Shown in pieces: positions 26,198 to 34,860 of a stretch of 64,000 nucleotides of DNA. The translations under genes were made by a program, and so were the position numbers. The DNA is from an uncultured Rhodanobacteraceae bacterium (GTDB taxonomy: Bacteria; Pseudomonadota; Gammaproteobacteria; Xanthomonadales; SZUA-5). The notes beneath the pieces were generated by a model that saw only the letters and a list, made by a program, of their open reading frames with translations, made no database searches and was not told the origin of the DNA. The stretch spans positions 1 through 64,000 of the forward strand of contig CALEZI010000101.1 in assembly GCA_937928755.1 (NCBI GenBank). Reading direction: 5' to 3'. The first letter of the stretch is position 1, and each line of letters begins with the position of its first letter.

Positions 26198-26313
26198 GGC
26201 AGGCGTGTGCGCAGACGCAATGAATCAGTCTATCGCGCCGGCGAGGCCATGCCGCCGCGCAAGAGGCGGTCCCCGGAGGGCCGCCGTTGCGGCGGCCGCT
26301 CCTGATGAGAGCC

Positions 26314-26640
26314 TCAGACCTTGCGATTGGCCAGTGCGTGAAAACCAAGCATGCCCAAGCCGGCTGCGGCGATGACGATGCCAAACGTGGCGGGGTCGTC
26401 GGCGTTGAGATTGGTGACATCGATGATGCCGAAGGCGATGCCCACCAGGAGCAGCACCAGGCCCCACTTCAGCGACGATACCTTGCGATTCTGCTCGTCC
26501 GCCGCGAGCATGGTGCGAACCAGGTCTTCCGAAGCACCGGATTGCGCCAGCCGCTGGCGCACGCGGCCATCCATGATGAACTTGACGGCAGCGGTGATGC
26601 AGATGAACAGCACGATCGGGATCAGCGATTCCAGTTGCAC
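26314..26640 (-). CDS. DUF6249 family small membrane protein
   Basis: 108 residues from a GTG start at 26640, chosen because GAGGAG lies nine bases upstream and the protein opens directly with the first membrane segment (LIPIVLFICITAAVKFIMDG). Two further hydrophobic segments follow (LKWGLVLLLVGIAFGI; FGIVIAAAGLGMLGFHAL). RQRLAQSGASEDLVRTMLA between them is typical of the family. Function unknown. Divergent from the sigma factor gene, 187 bp apart, a common pairing for these proteins. Confidence 0.8.
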   Translation of the reverse strand: MQLESLIPIVLFICITAAVKFIMDGRVRQRLAQSGASEDLVRTMLAADEQNRKVSSLKWGLVLLLVGIAFGIIDVTNLNADDPATFGIVIAAAGLGMLGFHALANRKV

Positions 26641-26827
26641 GACGACTCTCTCCTCAGGCGGGTCGGATTGCCCGTTGTTGGCGACAGAGACAGCCAGCGC
26701 GAATTCGGTTGCACGGGTTGTGCGCAAAAAGTGCGGTTTCTGTCTGGTTTGCTCCTCCCAAGCATGAAGTGCGACAGGTTCCCAGGGTGACTGCAACCGA
26801 ATCTGCCTGGCGTGTATCCCTCTGACC

Positions 26828-27397
26828 ATGAACGACGACCGGACCTTGGTGGAGGCGGTCCTGGCGCACGCGCCGGGGGCGTTCGAGCGCCTGGTGTGCA
26901 GTCATCAGAAGCTGGTGTGGCACGTCGTCGAGCGCATGGTGCGGCATCCGGAGGACACGCGCGAGCTGAGCCAGGAGGTGTTCCTGCGCGTGTACCAGAA
27001 GCTCGAACAGTATCGCTACGAGAGTTCGCTGGCGACCTGGATTGGTCGAATCGCCTTCTCGTTGGCCAGCCGACATCTGCAGCGCAAGCGGCTGCCGATC
27101 GACGACGCCGGGCGCGACGATGACGACGCCGAAGATCCGCTGGCGCGAGTTGCCGACGGTTTCGACCTCGCCGAGGCCTATGCCGACGCCGAACTGATGG
27201 CCTGCGTGGCCGCGGAAATGGAGGCATTGCCGCCGATGCAGCGCACCCTGATCAGTCTTTATCATCTCGACGAGCTTGGAATCGGCGAGATCAGCCAGAT
27301 CACCGGACAGCCTGAGGGCACGGTGAAGAACAGCCTGTTCCGTGCGCGCAAGCGATTGCGCGAACGCCTCGAACAGGCCATGGGAGTAGTCGCATGA
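26828..27397 (+). CDS. RNA polymerase sigma factor, ECF (sigma-70 family)
   Basis: 189 residues with sigma region 2 (AFERLVCSHQKLVWHVVERM, TRELSQEVFLRVYQKLEQY, SLATWIGRIAFSLASRHLQR) and region 4 (LPPMQRTLISLYHLDELGIG, GTVKNSLFRARKRLRERL). It directs polymerase to an alternative promoter set. An acidic linker (DDAGRDDDDAEDP) joins the domains. Overlaps by ATGA a small membrane protein that may hold it inactive. Confidence 0.92.
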   Translation: MNDDRTLVEAVLAHAPGAFERLVCSHQKLVWHVVERMVRHPEDTRELSQEVFLRVYQKLEQYRYESSLATWIGRIAFSLASRHLQRKRLPIDDAGRDDDDAEDPLARVADGFDLAEAYADAELMACVAAEMEALPPMQRTLISLYHLDELGIGEISQITGQPEGTVKNSLFRARKRLRERLEQAMGVVA

Positions 27398-27852
27398 ACA
27401 ATGAGTTTTCGTCGAGCCCGGACAACGCCAGCGAATGGCATGCGCAGGAACTCGCCCTCGAGCAGACGCGACGTGCAGCGCCGGCCAGCGGAGATGTGCG
27501 CATCGACGCCTATCGCGCTGTATTCCACGCGTTGGCGACGGCGCCGCGCTCGCAGCCTGCGGCCGACTTTGCCGAGCGAACACTGCGTGCCGTGCGCGAA
27601 GCCGAGGTCGACGAGCATATCGAGCGCTGGATGATTCGCATCGCCGGGCTGGCCGGCCTCGTCGCCGTGTTACTGGTCGCCGGTCCGATGCTGCTGGATT
27701 CGGTGCGCGTCAGTGCGTTGATGGCGATGCTGCCGGCGGCGGGCTTGCTCGGCAGTCCGTTGCTATGGGCGACCGTCGCTGCAGCGGTGACCGCCGGCGT
27801 GCTGGACGCCTGGTTCAAGGCGCGCAATCACGATTCCGGCACATATGCCTGA
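27394..27852 (+). CDS. Putative membrane anti-sigma partner
   Basis: 152 residues, not matched to a named family. A soluble N-terminal half (HALATAPRSQPAADFAERTL) resembles the cytoplasmic part of anti-sigma factors only loosely; no zinc-binding HxxxCxxC motif is present. Two hydrophobic helices follow (IRIAGLAGLVAVLLVAGPML; LLWATVAAAVTAGVLDAWF). The role is inferred from translational coupling (ATGA overlap) with the sigma factor. Confidence 0.7.
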   Translation: MNNEFSSSPDNASEWHAQELALEQTRRAAPASGDVRIDAYRAVFHALATAPRSQPAADFAERTLRAVREAEVDEHIERWMIRIAGLAGLVAVLLVAGPMLLDSVRVSALMAMLPAAGLLGSPLLWATVAAAVTAGVLDAWFKARNHDSGTYA

Positions 27853-27855
27853 GGC

Positions 27856-28281
27856 TCAGCGCAATTCCCTGCGGATCACCAGTTTCAATCCAGACCAGAC
27901 GTCGCTGACGGCGCACACCTTGATGTCGACCAGGCCGAGCGGCAGGGCGACTTCGCGGATCACGTCTTCGGTGATGTCGGTTGGCACCTTCGAGGCCTTC
28001 TTTGGCCACGATATCCAGATTGCACCGTCGCACGGCATTTCCTCGCGCCAGCGCGGCAGCGTACTCTCCAGCAGCGCGCGACGGTCGACGAAGAGATGCG
28101 CCAACCCGGTCGAATGCGTCGGTGTGGACTCGAAAACCACGCCATCCGGCAACGGTGCCAGCCAGCGCAGGTAGTCGGCGGGCGCATTGTCGACAACGAT
28201 GTGGGCGCCCGGCTTGATTCCAAGCTTGCGCGCCAATGGCGTGCCTGAATAACCGCTGCTGCCGGATTTCCCGGTTACCAT
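27856..28281 (-). CDS. DUF3052 family protein
   Basis: 141 residues. GSSGYSGTPLARKLGIKPGA, the DUF3052 hallmark, opens the protein; DGAIWISWPKKASKVPTDIT and SDVWSGLKLVIRRELR complete it. Cytoplasmic, function unknown. The ATG at 28281 has GGAG nine bases upstream. Convergent with the anti-sigma candidate (3 bp between stops) and preceded by the 112-bp tandem array. Confidence 0.87.
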   Translation of the reverse strand: MVTGKSGSSGYSGTPLARKLGIKPGAHIVVDNAPADYLRWLAPLPDGVVFESTPTHSTGLAHLFVDRRALLESTLPRWREEMPCDGAIWISWPKKASKVPTDITEDVIREVALPLGLVDIKVCAVSDVWSGLKLVIRRELR

Positions 28282-28296
28282 CAATCATTCTCCGGA

Positions 28297-28925
28297 CGCT
28301 GCTCAAGAGCAGGGTCACAAGCGTCCAGACAAGTCTGGACCCACAAGAGCGACGATTCTCCAGCCAGACTCGGATGTTCTTGATCTGGTAGGTCCAGACT
28401 TGTCTGGACGCTGCTGAAGAGCAGTGTCACAAGCGTCCAGACAAGTCTGGACCCACAAGAGCGACGATTCTCCAGCCAGACCCGGATGTTCTTGATCTGG
28501 TAGGTCCAGACTTGTCTGGACGCTGTTGAAGAGCAGTGTCACAAGCGTGCAGACAAGTCTGGACCCACAAAAGCGACGATTCTCCAGCCAGACCCGGATG
28601 TTCTTGATCTGGTACGTCCAGACTTGTCTGGACGCTGCTGAAGAGCAGTGTCACAAGCGTGCAGACAAGTCTGGACCCACAAAAGCGACATTCTCCAGCC
28701 AGACTCGGATGTTCTTGATCTGGTACGTCCAGATTTGTCTGGACGCTGTTGAAGAGCAGTGTCACAAGCGTCCAGACAAGTCTGGACCCACAAGAGCGAC
28801 GATTCTCCAGCCAGACTCGGATGTTCTTGATCTGGTAGGTCCAGACTTGTCTGGACGCTGTTGAAGAGCCGGGTCACAAGCGTCCAGACAATTCTGGACC
28901 CAAAAAAGCGGAGATTCTCCAGCGA
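28297..28925. repeat. 112-bp tandem repeat array of paired hairpins, about 5.6 copies
   Basis: The anchor sequence GCGTCCAGACAAGTCTGGAC (or a near variant) starts at 28321, 28433, 28545, 28657, 28768 and 28880, giving a period of 112 bp (111 once). Every unit contains two 8-bp stems with 2-base loops in opposite orientation, GTCCAGACAAGTCTGGAC and GTCCAGACTTGTCTGGAC, about 70 bp apart. The period is not a multiple of three and no gene is supported here. Copies are very similar, indicating recent amplification. Confidence 0.95.
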
Positions 28926-28941
28926 GACCTCTCTGGCGCGT

Positions 28942-30201
28942 TCAGATTCGTGCCCGGTAGGCCTCGATCTCCGCCAGGAACTTCGACTTCGGGTAGGCCG
29001 CCGCGGTCGCATCGAGCAGGCTGCGCGCTTGATCGGTCTGGCCGAGGGTTTCGGCCAACGCTTGCGCCACGCGCAGATGCACCCACGGCACGCTCGCATG
29101 TTTCGGGTTGGCGCGGCTGAAACCGTTGGCGAACTTCAACGACAACGCCGGCTTGCCGAGTTCATGCGCCTTGTCGACCAGTTCGCGCACCTGGTCGGGG
29201 TCGCTGGGCCACAATTCCGCGTTGGTCGTGCGACATTCGGCCCAGAAGTCCAGCGCGGCGCGCCATTTGTCGTGGGCAATCAGCACGTTCAGATATTGCT
29301 GCGCATGTTTGTCGAGTCCCGCCTGGTCGCCGTGCAGGGTCAGCAGCTTGCGGTAGCGCAGATGGGCCGCATCGGTACCACCGCGCTCGTTGATGTGGCT
29401 GCCAAGCACCCGTGCGGCTTCCTGGGTCGCGCCATCCGCAGCCAGACGCTCGCTCTCGTCGATGATCGCCTGATCGCGATCCTGCGGCCGCGGCAATGGG
29501 GTCGCCGCGTTGGTCTTGATTTCGTAGCCGAGTTCGTCGCGGTACTGGTAAACCAGGTAACCGAGCAAGTGAAAGGTGACGACGGTCGCATAGTTGGCAA
29601 TGAAATGATGGCCGACGATCGCCACCGGGCCCGGCAGGAACGGCAGCAACAGGCTCTTCGCATTGGCTTCGCTGTACATGATGATCAGGCACAGCAACGA
29701 CGCGCCGACATAGGGCCAGCCGATGCGCGAGATGGTCGCCCACCACAGCGCAGGGTTGAGCGCCCCGAAGGTGTCCTGGTCGATCGCCGCCGACATCAGC
29801 GCGGCCGGGGCGCCGAGCGCTATTGCCAGCGCGGCGATCCAGGCGAGGTTGCCGGCGCCCATGTAGCCAAGGGCGATCACTGCCACGATCGCCATGATCC
29901 ACAGCAGCACGACAACCTTGAGCACGACCCAACCGACCGAATCCGGCGTCGAATAGCCGGTGGGTGCTTCCAATTTGCCGTCTGCGCTGGCACTCAGGAC
30001 TTCCGCGGCGTACTTGAAGGTGGCGGCGATGATGATGATGTTCAGCAACCAGCCCACGCCGGGAACGTATCCGAGCAGACGCAGTGCCGCCAGCAGCGAG
30101 ATGGTGAGCAGCGCCTCGGAATGCAAGGGATAGGCCAGCATCGGGCGCATGCGTTCCCAGAAGGGAACGGTCTGCTGTTTGCTGCTTGCAGGTATGGGCA
30201 T
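28942..30201 (-). CDS. Unknown membrane protein with TPR-like C-terminal half
   Basis: Not firmly recognised; resembles DUF4013-type membrane proteins in its N-terminal half. 419 residues from the ATG at 30201 (a GTG at 30240 is an alternative). About six hydrophobic segments occupy 30-240 (LLNIIIIAATFKYAAEVL, VVLLWIMAIVAVIALGYM). The C-terminal 180 residues are soluble and helical with TPR-like pattern (AHLRYRKLLTLHGDQAGLDK, AQALAETLGQTDQARSLLDA). A cytoplasmic scaffolding domain tethered to a membrane bundle is a reasonable guess only. Confidence 0.75.
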   Translation of the reverse strand: MPIPASSKQQTVPFWERMRPMLAYPLHSEALLTISLLAALRLLGYVPGVGWLLNIIIIAATFKYAAEVLSASADGKLEAPTGYSTPDSVGWVVLKVVVLLWIMAIVAVIALGYMGAGNLAWIAALAIALGAPAALMSAAIDQDTFGALNPALWWATISRIGWPYVGASLLCLIIMYSEANAKSLLLPFLPGPVAIVGHHFIANYATVVTFHLLGYLVYQYRDELGYEIKTNAATPLPRPQDRDQAIIDESERLAADGATQEAARVLGSHINERGGTDAAHLRYRKLLTLHGDQAGLDKHAQQYLNVLIAHDKWRAALDFWAECRTTNAELWPSDPDQVRELVDKAHELGKPALSLKFANGFSRANPKHASVPWVHLRVAQALAETLGQTDQARSLLDATAAAYPKSKFLAEIEAYRARI

Positions 30202-30243
30202 GGCGATCTGGACCTGGGTCAGGACGATGGGACAACGCACGGG

Positions 30244-30792
30244 TCAGGCGGAACACGCCTGCGCCGGCGCGAAATCGAGCGAGCGAACCCGCCCCGAGTT
30301 GGCGACGATAACCTGTCCCGCATGTTCCGGGCGGCGCCGACTGCAGACCACGAAGGTCACATTCGAGCCCGCTGATTCTCCAAGACTACGATAGGTGATG
30401 CGACGCCGGCCGCTGGTGCTACGTACGCTGACGCGTTCCGGATCCAGCGATTGGCTCAGCAGCAGCGGTTCGACGGGATCGAAGCGCCCGTTGCGGTTCA
30501 GATCCACGAACAGCACCCAACCCTTGGACCAATCACTGCTTTCTTGGCAACGCAGACCGTCGTCGCTGGGACACAACACACTGTCGCGGCCGCGGCTGGC
30601 GGCTTCGGCGCGTGCGCGCTGCAGACCGAGGATCAGCGAGTTCTTGGCGGTGGTCAGTTGCGCTCTTGCGGTCAACGACTGCCACGCTGGCAGCGCGGAC
30701 GCCAGCAGGACGGCAACGATGGCGAGCACGGCGATCAGTTCGATCAGCGTCATGCCCTGGCATTGAGCGTGGGACCGGTGATGGTTGTTCAT
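30244..30792 (-). CDS. FimT/GspH family type IV pilin-like protein
   Basis: 182 residues with a class III prepilin leader: a short basic peptide, then the cleavage site G-MTLIELIAVLAIVAVLLAS with Glu5 of the mature form, and the hydrophobic helix. The globular part has GspH features (AKNSLILGLQRARAEAASRG, GWVLFVDLNRNGRFDPVEPL) and four cysteines. Could act in type IV pili, type II secretion or DNA uptake; no other pilus genes are nearby, so it is an orphan pilin. A perfect 18-bp palindrome lies 78 bp upstream. Confidence 0.9.
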   Translation of the reverse strand: MNNHHRSHAQCQGMTLIELIAVLAIVAVLLASALPAWQSLTARAQLTTAKNSLILGLQRARAEAASRGRDSVLCPSDDGLRCQESSDWSKGWVLFVDLNRNGRFDPVEPLLLSQSLDPERVSVRSTSGRRRITYRSLGESAGSNVTFVVCSRRRPEHAGQVIVANSGRVRSLDFAPAQACSA

Positions 30793-30869
30793 GTTCAGGC
30801 TCCGACAGGGGGTGCCGGATACGCTAGGCTGAACACCGCCGGCTGGCTTCGGCAGAGTTCTGATTCGTT

Positions 30870-30887
30870 TGTAGGAAATTTCCTACA
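30870..30887. promoter_or_regulatory. 18-bp perfect palindrome upstream of the orphan pilin
   Basis: TGTAGGAAATTTCCTACA is a perfect inverted repeat in the 222-bp gap between the divergent pilin and uvrB genes, 78 bp from the pilin ATG and 128 bp from the uvrB start. The symmetry and location suggest a dimeric regulator site, but no regulator is identified. Confidence 0.55.
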
Positions 30888-31014
30888 GCAGCGGTGATCC
30901 GCGGAAGTGGTGGACAGCGTGTCGTGAGCGAGATCCCGTGATCGAGTCGCTTGCCGCCACCGCCGGCAGGGCGGTCTCGACAACCAACAACCCACAACCA
31001 TCACTGGAATTCCG

Positions 31015-33057
31015 TTGTCCGACACATTCTCTCTGCACGCCCCGTTCGCGCCTGCCGGCGACCAGCCGCAGGCGATCGCGAAGCTGATTGCGGGTTTCCA
31101 CGCCGGTGAGGCGCACCAGGTGCTGCTCGGCGTCACCGGCAGCGGCAAAACCTATTCGATCGCCAACGTCATCCAGTCGATCCAGCGGCCGACCCTGGTG
31201 CTGGCGCCGAACAAGACGCTGGCGGCCCAGTTGTATGGCGAGTTCAAGGAGTTCTTCCCGCACAACGCGGTGGAGTACTTCGTGTCGTACTACGACTACT
31301 ACCAGCCTGAAGCCTATGTGCCGTCCAGCGATACCTATATCGAGAAGGACGCCAGCATCAACGAGCACATCGAGCAGATGCGGCTGTCGGCGACCAAGGC
31401 GCTGCTGGAGCGCAAGGATGTGGTCATCGTCGCCACGGTGTCGGCGATCTATGGCCTCGGCGATCCCAACCAGTACTTCAACATGGTGCTGCACCTGGTG
31501 CGCGGCGACCGCATCCCGGACCGCGAGATCATCCGCCGCCTGACCGAGTTGCAGTACACGCGCGGCGATTACGATCTGCGTCGCGGCAGCTACCGCGTGC
31601 GCGGCGAGGTCATCGACGTGCATCCGGCCGAGAGCGACAAGGAGGCGGTGCGCATCGAACTGTTCGATGGCGAAGTCGAGAACATCTCGCTGTTCGATCC
31701 GCTCACCGGCGAGATCATCAGGCGCGTGCCGCGCTTCACCATCTATCCGAAGTCGCACTATGTGACCTCGCGGCGCAATGTGCTCGATGCGGTGACCACG
31801 ATCAAGGCGGAGCTGGCCGAACGGCTGGAGGTGCTGTACGCGGAGAACAAGCTGCTGGAAGCGCAGCGGCTGAAACAGCGCACCCAGTTCGACCTGGAGA
31901 TGATGGCCGAGATCGGCTACTGCCAGGGCATCGAGAACTACTCGCGGCATCTGACCGGTCGCGCCGAGGGCGAGGCGCCGCCAACGCTCTTCGACTATCT
32001 GCCGGCCGATGCGCTGCTGGTGGTCGACGAAAGCCATGTGACCATCCCGCAGCTCGGCGCCATGTACAAGGGCGACCGTTCGCGCAAGGAAACGCTGGTC
32101 GCGTTTGGTTTTCGCATGCCGTCGGCACTCGACAATCGGCCGCTGCGTTTCGAGGAGTGGGAGCGCCGCGCGCCGCGCACGATCTTCGTGTCGGCCACGC
32201 CCGGCCCGTACGAGATGCGCCTGGTCGATGGCAAGGTGATCGAACAGGTGGTGCGCCCGACCGGCCTCATTGATCCGGAAACCGAGATCCGGCCGGTCGC
32301 GACGCAGGTCGACGACCTGCTGTCGGAAATCAACTTGCGCACGGCCCTCGGCGACCGCGTGCTGGTTACCACGCTGACCAAGCGCATGGCCGAAAACCTG
32401 ACCGAGTACCTTGGCGAACACGGGGTCAAGGTGCGTTACCTGCATTCGGATATCGAAACCGTCGAGCGTGTCGAGATCATCCGCGATCTGCGCCTCGGCA
32501 AATTCCATGTGCTGGTCGGCATCAACCTGCTGCGCGAAGGCCTGGACATGCCCGAGGTATCGCTGGTGGCGATCCTCGATGCCGACAAGGAGGGTTTCCT
32601 GCGTTCGACCGGCTCACTGATCCAGACCATCGGACGCGCCGCGCGCAATCTGCGCGGCAAAGCCATCCTGTATGCGGACCGCATCACCGATTCGATGCGT
32701 CGTGCTATCGAAGAGACCGACCGCCGCCGGGCGAAGCAGGTCGAATACAACCTGGCTCATGGCATCACGCCGCGCAGCATCGTCAAGTCCGTGACCGACG
32801 TCATGGAAGGCGCGCGCGATGCCCCGGCCAACGAGGAGGGCGCTGCAGGCGCGTCAGCCAGCGGCCGTGGCCGCAAACGCATTGGCGTCGCCGAACCGCG
32901 CATCGACTACGCGGCGCTGTCGCCGGAACAACTCGGACAGAAGCTGAAGAAGCTGGAAGACCAGATGTTCCAGCACGCGCACAACCTGGAATTCGAGGAA
33001 GCCGCGCGCGTGCGCGACGAAATCAAGAAGATCAAGGCGCAGGGGTTGCTGACGTAG
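31015..33057 (+). CDS. uvrB: UvrB, excinuclease ABC subunit B
   Basis: Damage-verifying helicase-like subunit of nucleotide excision repair. The 680 residues include APAGDQPQAIAKL, Walker A GVTGSGKTYS (about 38-47), the beta-hairpin region VSYYDYYQPEAYVP, the DESH Walker B, motif VI QTIGRAARNLRG and the C-terminal UVR domain (LEDQMFQHAHNLEFEEAARV) that binds UvrC. The start is TTG, chosen because it gives the standard N-terminus; there is no obvious Shine-Dalgarno. No LexA box was recognised upstream. Confidence 0.96.
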   Translation: MSDTFSLHAPFAPAGDQPQAIAKLIAGFHAGEAHQVLLGVTGSGKTYSIANVIQSIQRPTLVLAPNKTLAAQLYGEFKEFFPHNAVEYFVSYYDYYQPEAYVPSSDTYIEKDASINEHIEQMRLSATKALLERKDVVIVATVSAIYGLGDPNQYFNMVLHLVRGDRIPDREIIRRLTELQYTRGDYDLRRGSYRVRGEVIDVHPAESDKEAVRIELFDGEVENISLFDPLTGEIIRRVPRFTIYPKSHYVTSRRNVLDAVTTIKAELAERLEVLYAENKLLEAQRLKQRTQFDLEMMAEIGYCQGIENYSRHLTGRAEGEAPPTLFDYLPADALLVVDESHVTIPQLGAMYKGDRSRKETLVAFGFRMPSALDNRPLRFEEWERRAPRTIFVSATPGPYEMRLVDGKVIEQVVRPTGLIDPETEIRPVATQVDDLLSEINLRTALGDRVLVTTLTKRMAENLTEYLGEHGVKVRYLHSDIETVERVEIIRDLRLGKFHVLVGINLLREGLDMPEVSLVAILDADKEGFLRSTGSLIQTIGRAARNLRGKAILYADRITDSMRRAIEETDRRRAKQVEYNLAHGITPRSIVKSVTDVMEGARDAPANEEGAAGASASGRGRKRIGVAEPRIDYAALSPEQLGQKLKKLEDQMFQHAHNLEFEEAARVRDEIKKIKAQGLLT

Positions 33058-33064
33058 TTTGGCA

Positions 33065-33229
33065 GCTGTGGGACCGGGCTTGCCCCGCGAGTTCTTGTCT
33101 GGACGAAGCAAGAAGCTCGCGGGGTGAACCCGCTCCCACAGCCTCGCCGCCAGTCCCGTTGGCGCATCGAACCTGTGGGAGCGGGCTTGTCCCGCGAAAA
33201 CTCTCGCGGAGTAGTACCGCTTCCACATG
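33065..33229. repeat. Two GTGGGA(G/C)CGGGCTTG REP inverted pairs
   Basis: First pair: 33065-33091 (GCTGTGGGACCGGGCTTG onwards) with its inverse at 33115-33142 ending GCTCCCACAGC. Second pair: 33172-33196 (CCTGTGGGAGCGGGCTTG onwards) with a degenerate inverse to 33229. They follow the uvrB stop by a few bases and may stabilise or terminate its message. Confidence 0.85.
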
Positions 33230-33325
33230 AAAATCAAAGCCTTGCGGCATGATCGGTGAGACTCACGGTCGCCCCTGCGCTTATTCTCGCATCAAACTGG
33301 CGGCGACCATGCGGACTGCCTTTTT

Positions 33326-33415
33326 GTCCGCAAAGGACGCAAAGGACGCAAAGAGAGCCAGGAACCAAGGTGTTGATGTTCTGCTGACTTTGCTTTCCTT
33401 TGCGTCCTTTGCGGA
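33326..33415. repeat. CGCAAAGGA-type inverted element, copy D
   Basis: Shortest of the copies. Left arm GTCCGCAAAGGACGCAAAG from 33326, right arm CTTTGCGTCCTTTGCGG ending at 33415. Between uvrB and the convergent DUF1161 gene. The rest of the 33058-33493 gap holds the REP pairs listed and nothing else recognised. Confidence 0.9.
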
Positions 33416-33493
33416 AAAACTTTTCTTTCAGATACTTGCGTTATGTTTGGTGAGGGCGGGCTAGTTCCGCGAGCTCTTGTTTGGCTCCCCCTG

Positions 33494-33760
33494 TTACCTC
33501 GGCTCGCCCGCCACCATCGCGTCGTTCGCAACCGGTGTGCGCTGGTAAACGATGCGCTCGGTCCCGCCATTGCAGCTGCCGACGACCTTGGCCGTGGACT
33601 CGGTATCTGCGGGCACGACTTCCAGCGTGTAGCTGTTGACGCCGTTGGCATCGATCTTCGCCGCGATCTCGTTCTTCAGCTCGGTGCAGTCCTTGCGCGC
33701 ATGAGCGGGGGTAGCGGCGACGGCGGTGGCGATCAGGGCGGTGATCAGCAGCAGCTTCAT
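33494..33760 (-). CDS. DUF1161 family periplasmic protein
   Basis: 88 residues. Signal peptide LLLITALIATAVAATPAHA, then the DUF1161 core KDCTELKNEIAAKIDANGVN followed by SYTLEVVPADT and GSCNGGTERIVYQR, with two cysteines that probably form a disulfide. Function unknown; members are small and periplasmic. Monocistronic. Confidence 0.9.
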   Translation of the reverse strand: MKLLLITALIATAVAATPAHARKDCTELKNEIAAKIDANGVNSYTLEVVPADTESTAKVVGSCNGGTERIVYQRTPVANDAMVAGEPR

Positions 33761-34017
33761 GGGGTTCTCTGGTTCCGGTCGAGCCGCCCGATTGGCGGTA
33801 GATGCATGTTCCGGTGTGCGCGTGGCGGATTGATGGCGGCATCAGGCTAGGGCAGGGCGCCCGCGGTGAAATTGCGGGCGTTGCCGATCCAGTACGGGCA
33901 AGGCTGGTGACGTTGCGTTACCAAGTACGAAGTGCTACGTTGATCCTGAAGTCGTCGAAGTTGAACGGGCTCGGCCCTGGTTTGCTTCGTGGGAATTGAT
34001 GAGCAAGGAGAGATCGC
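33761..34017. other. Divergent intergenic region, nothing specific recognised
   Basis: 257 bp between the divergent DUF1161 and TIMP-like genes. AAGGAGAG at about 34005 is the ribosome site of the plus-strand gene. No repeat, palindrome or clear promoter was recognised. Confidence 0.4.
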
Positions 34018-34848
34018 ATGACGCCTGTCAGACTTGGTGCAGCCCTGGTGCTGGGAATGAGCATGTGGCTATTCAGCGCGGCGCAGCCGGCGCAAGCTTG
34101 CTCCTGTGCGCCAGCCCAACCGCCTGCAACGGCATTGGCTGAAGCGAGCCAGGTGTTTCGCGGGACGGTAAGAGCAATCGAGCGGCCGTCGTCCCCCAGT
34201 TCCTTCGAAAACAGCTACCGGTTTGCGGTCAGTGACGTCTGGAAGGGTGAGGTCAGCCCGGTGATCTCGGTGGCGTCCGCCAACAGCGGTACGTTGTGCG
34301 GGTTCAGTTTCGTCGAAGGAGGCGACTATCTGGTCTATGTGGATTCCTCTGGCCGGACATCGAGTTGTGATCGCACGCGGCGCATTGGCGATGCCGCAAC
34401 TGACCTGGCCACTCTGGGCAGCGGACAAACGCCGGAATCGGCATCGGCGTCCGTGGTGGCGCGCCACTCGTTGTTCTCTGGCGCATGGTACGACCCGGCA
34501 CGCAATGGCGAAGGGGTAATCGTACAAGTGCTTCCCGATGGCAGCGCCAGCGTGTACTGGTTTGGTTATCGCGGGCTGGAGCCCCGCGAACAAACCTGGC
34601 TGGTCGGCGTCGGCGAATTCGACGGCGACGTGCTGCGCATCGTACGGGTCTTCCGGCCGATCGGCGGCGGATTCGGTGCCTTCTATGCGGCGGGGAATGT
34701 CGAACTGGTTGAGTGGGGTGAATTGCTGCTCACCTTTCAACCCAACGGCACCTTGAGGTTGCGCTGGAACAGCACGATCCCGGAGTACGGCAGCGGTACC
34801 TTGAACTTGCGGCAGCTGACACGGACGCCTGCGATTGGCTTGCCCTGA
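34018..34848 (+). CDS. Secreted protein with TIMP/netrin-like N-terminal domain
   Basis: 276 residues. A signal peptide ends at AQPAQA and the mature chain starts CSCAPAQPPATALAEASQVF, the layout of the tissue-inhibitor-of-metalloproteinase/netrin-like fold, where the N-terminal Cys-x-Cys is buried in disulfides. YRFAVSDVWKGEV and DYLVYVDSS fit the OB-like strands. The C-terminal half (SGAWYDPARNGEGVIVQVLP, VYWFGYRG) is a beta-rich module that recurs in secreted proteins of this order. Whether it inhibits a protease is unknown. A good ribosome site (AAGGAGAG) precedes the ATG. Confidence 0.75.
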   Translation: MTPVRLGAALVLGMSMWLFSAAQPAQACSCAPAQPPATALAEASQVFRGTVRAIERPSSPSSFENSYRFAVSDVWKGEVSPVISVASANSGTLCGFSFVEGGDYLVYVDSSGRTSSCDRTRRIGDAATDLATLGSGQTPESASASVVARHSLFSGAWYDPARNGEGVIVQVLPDGSASVYWFGYRGLEPREQTWLVGVGEFDGDVLRIVRVFRPIGGGFGAFYAAGNVELVEWGELLLTFQPNGTLRLRWNSTIPEYGSGTLNLRQLTRTPAIGLP

Positions 34849-34860
34849 AACCTTGCCGTT

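Noticed and set aside
26198..26313. Terminator between the MFS and DUF6249 genes
   Set aside because: GGGCCGCCG/CGGCGGCC near 26280 can pair but lacks any T run; it may be yet another REP-like stem, and was not listed as a terminator.
28297..28925. CRISPR array
   Set aside because: The whole 112-bp period is repeated with no unique spacers, and no cas genes are present; it is a tandem hairpin repeat.
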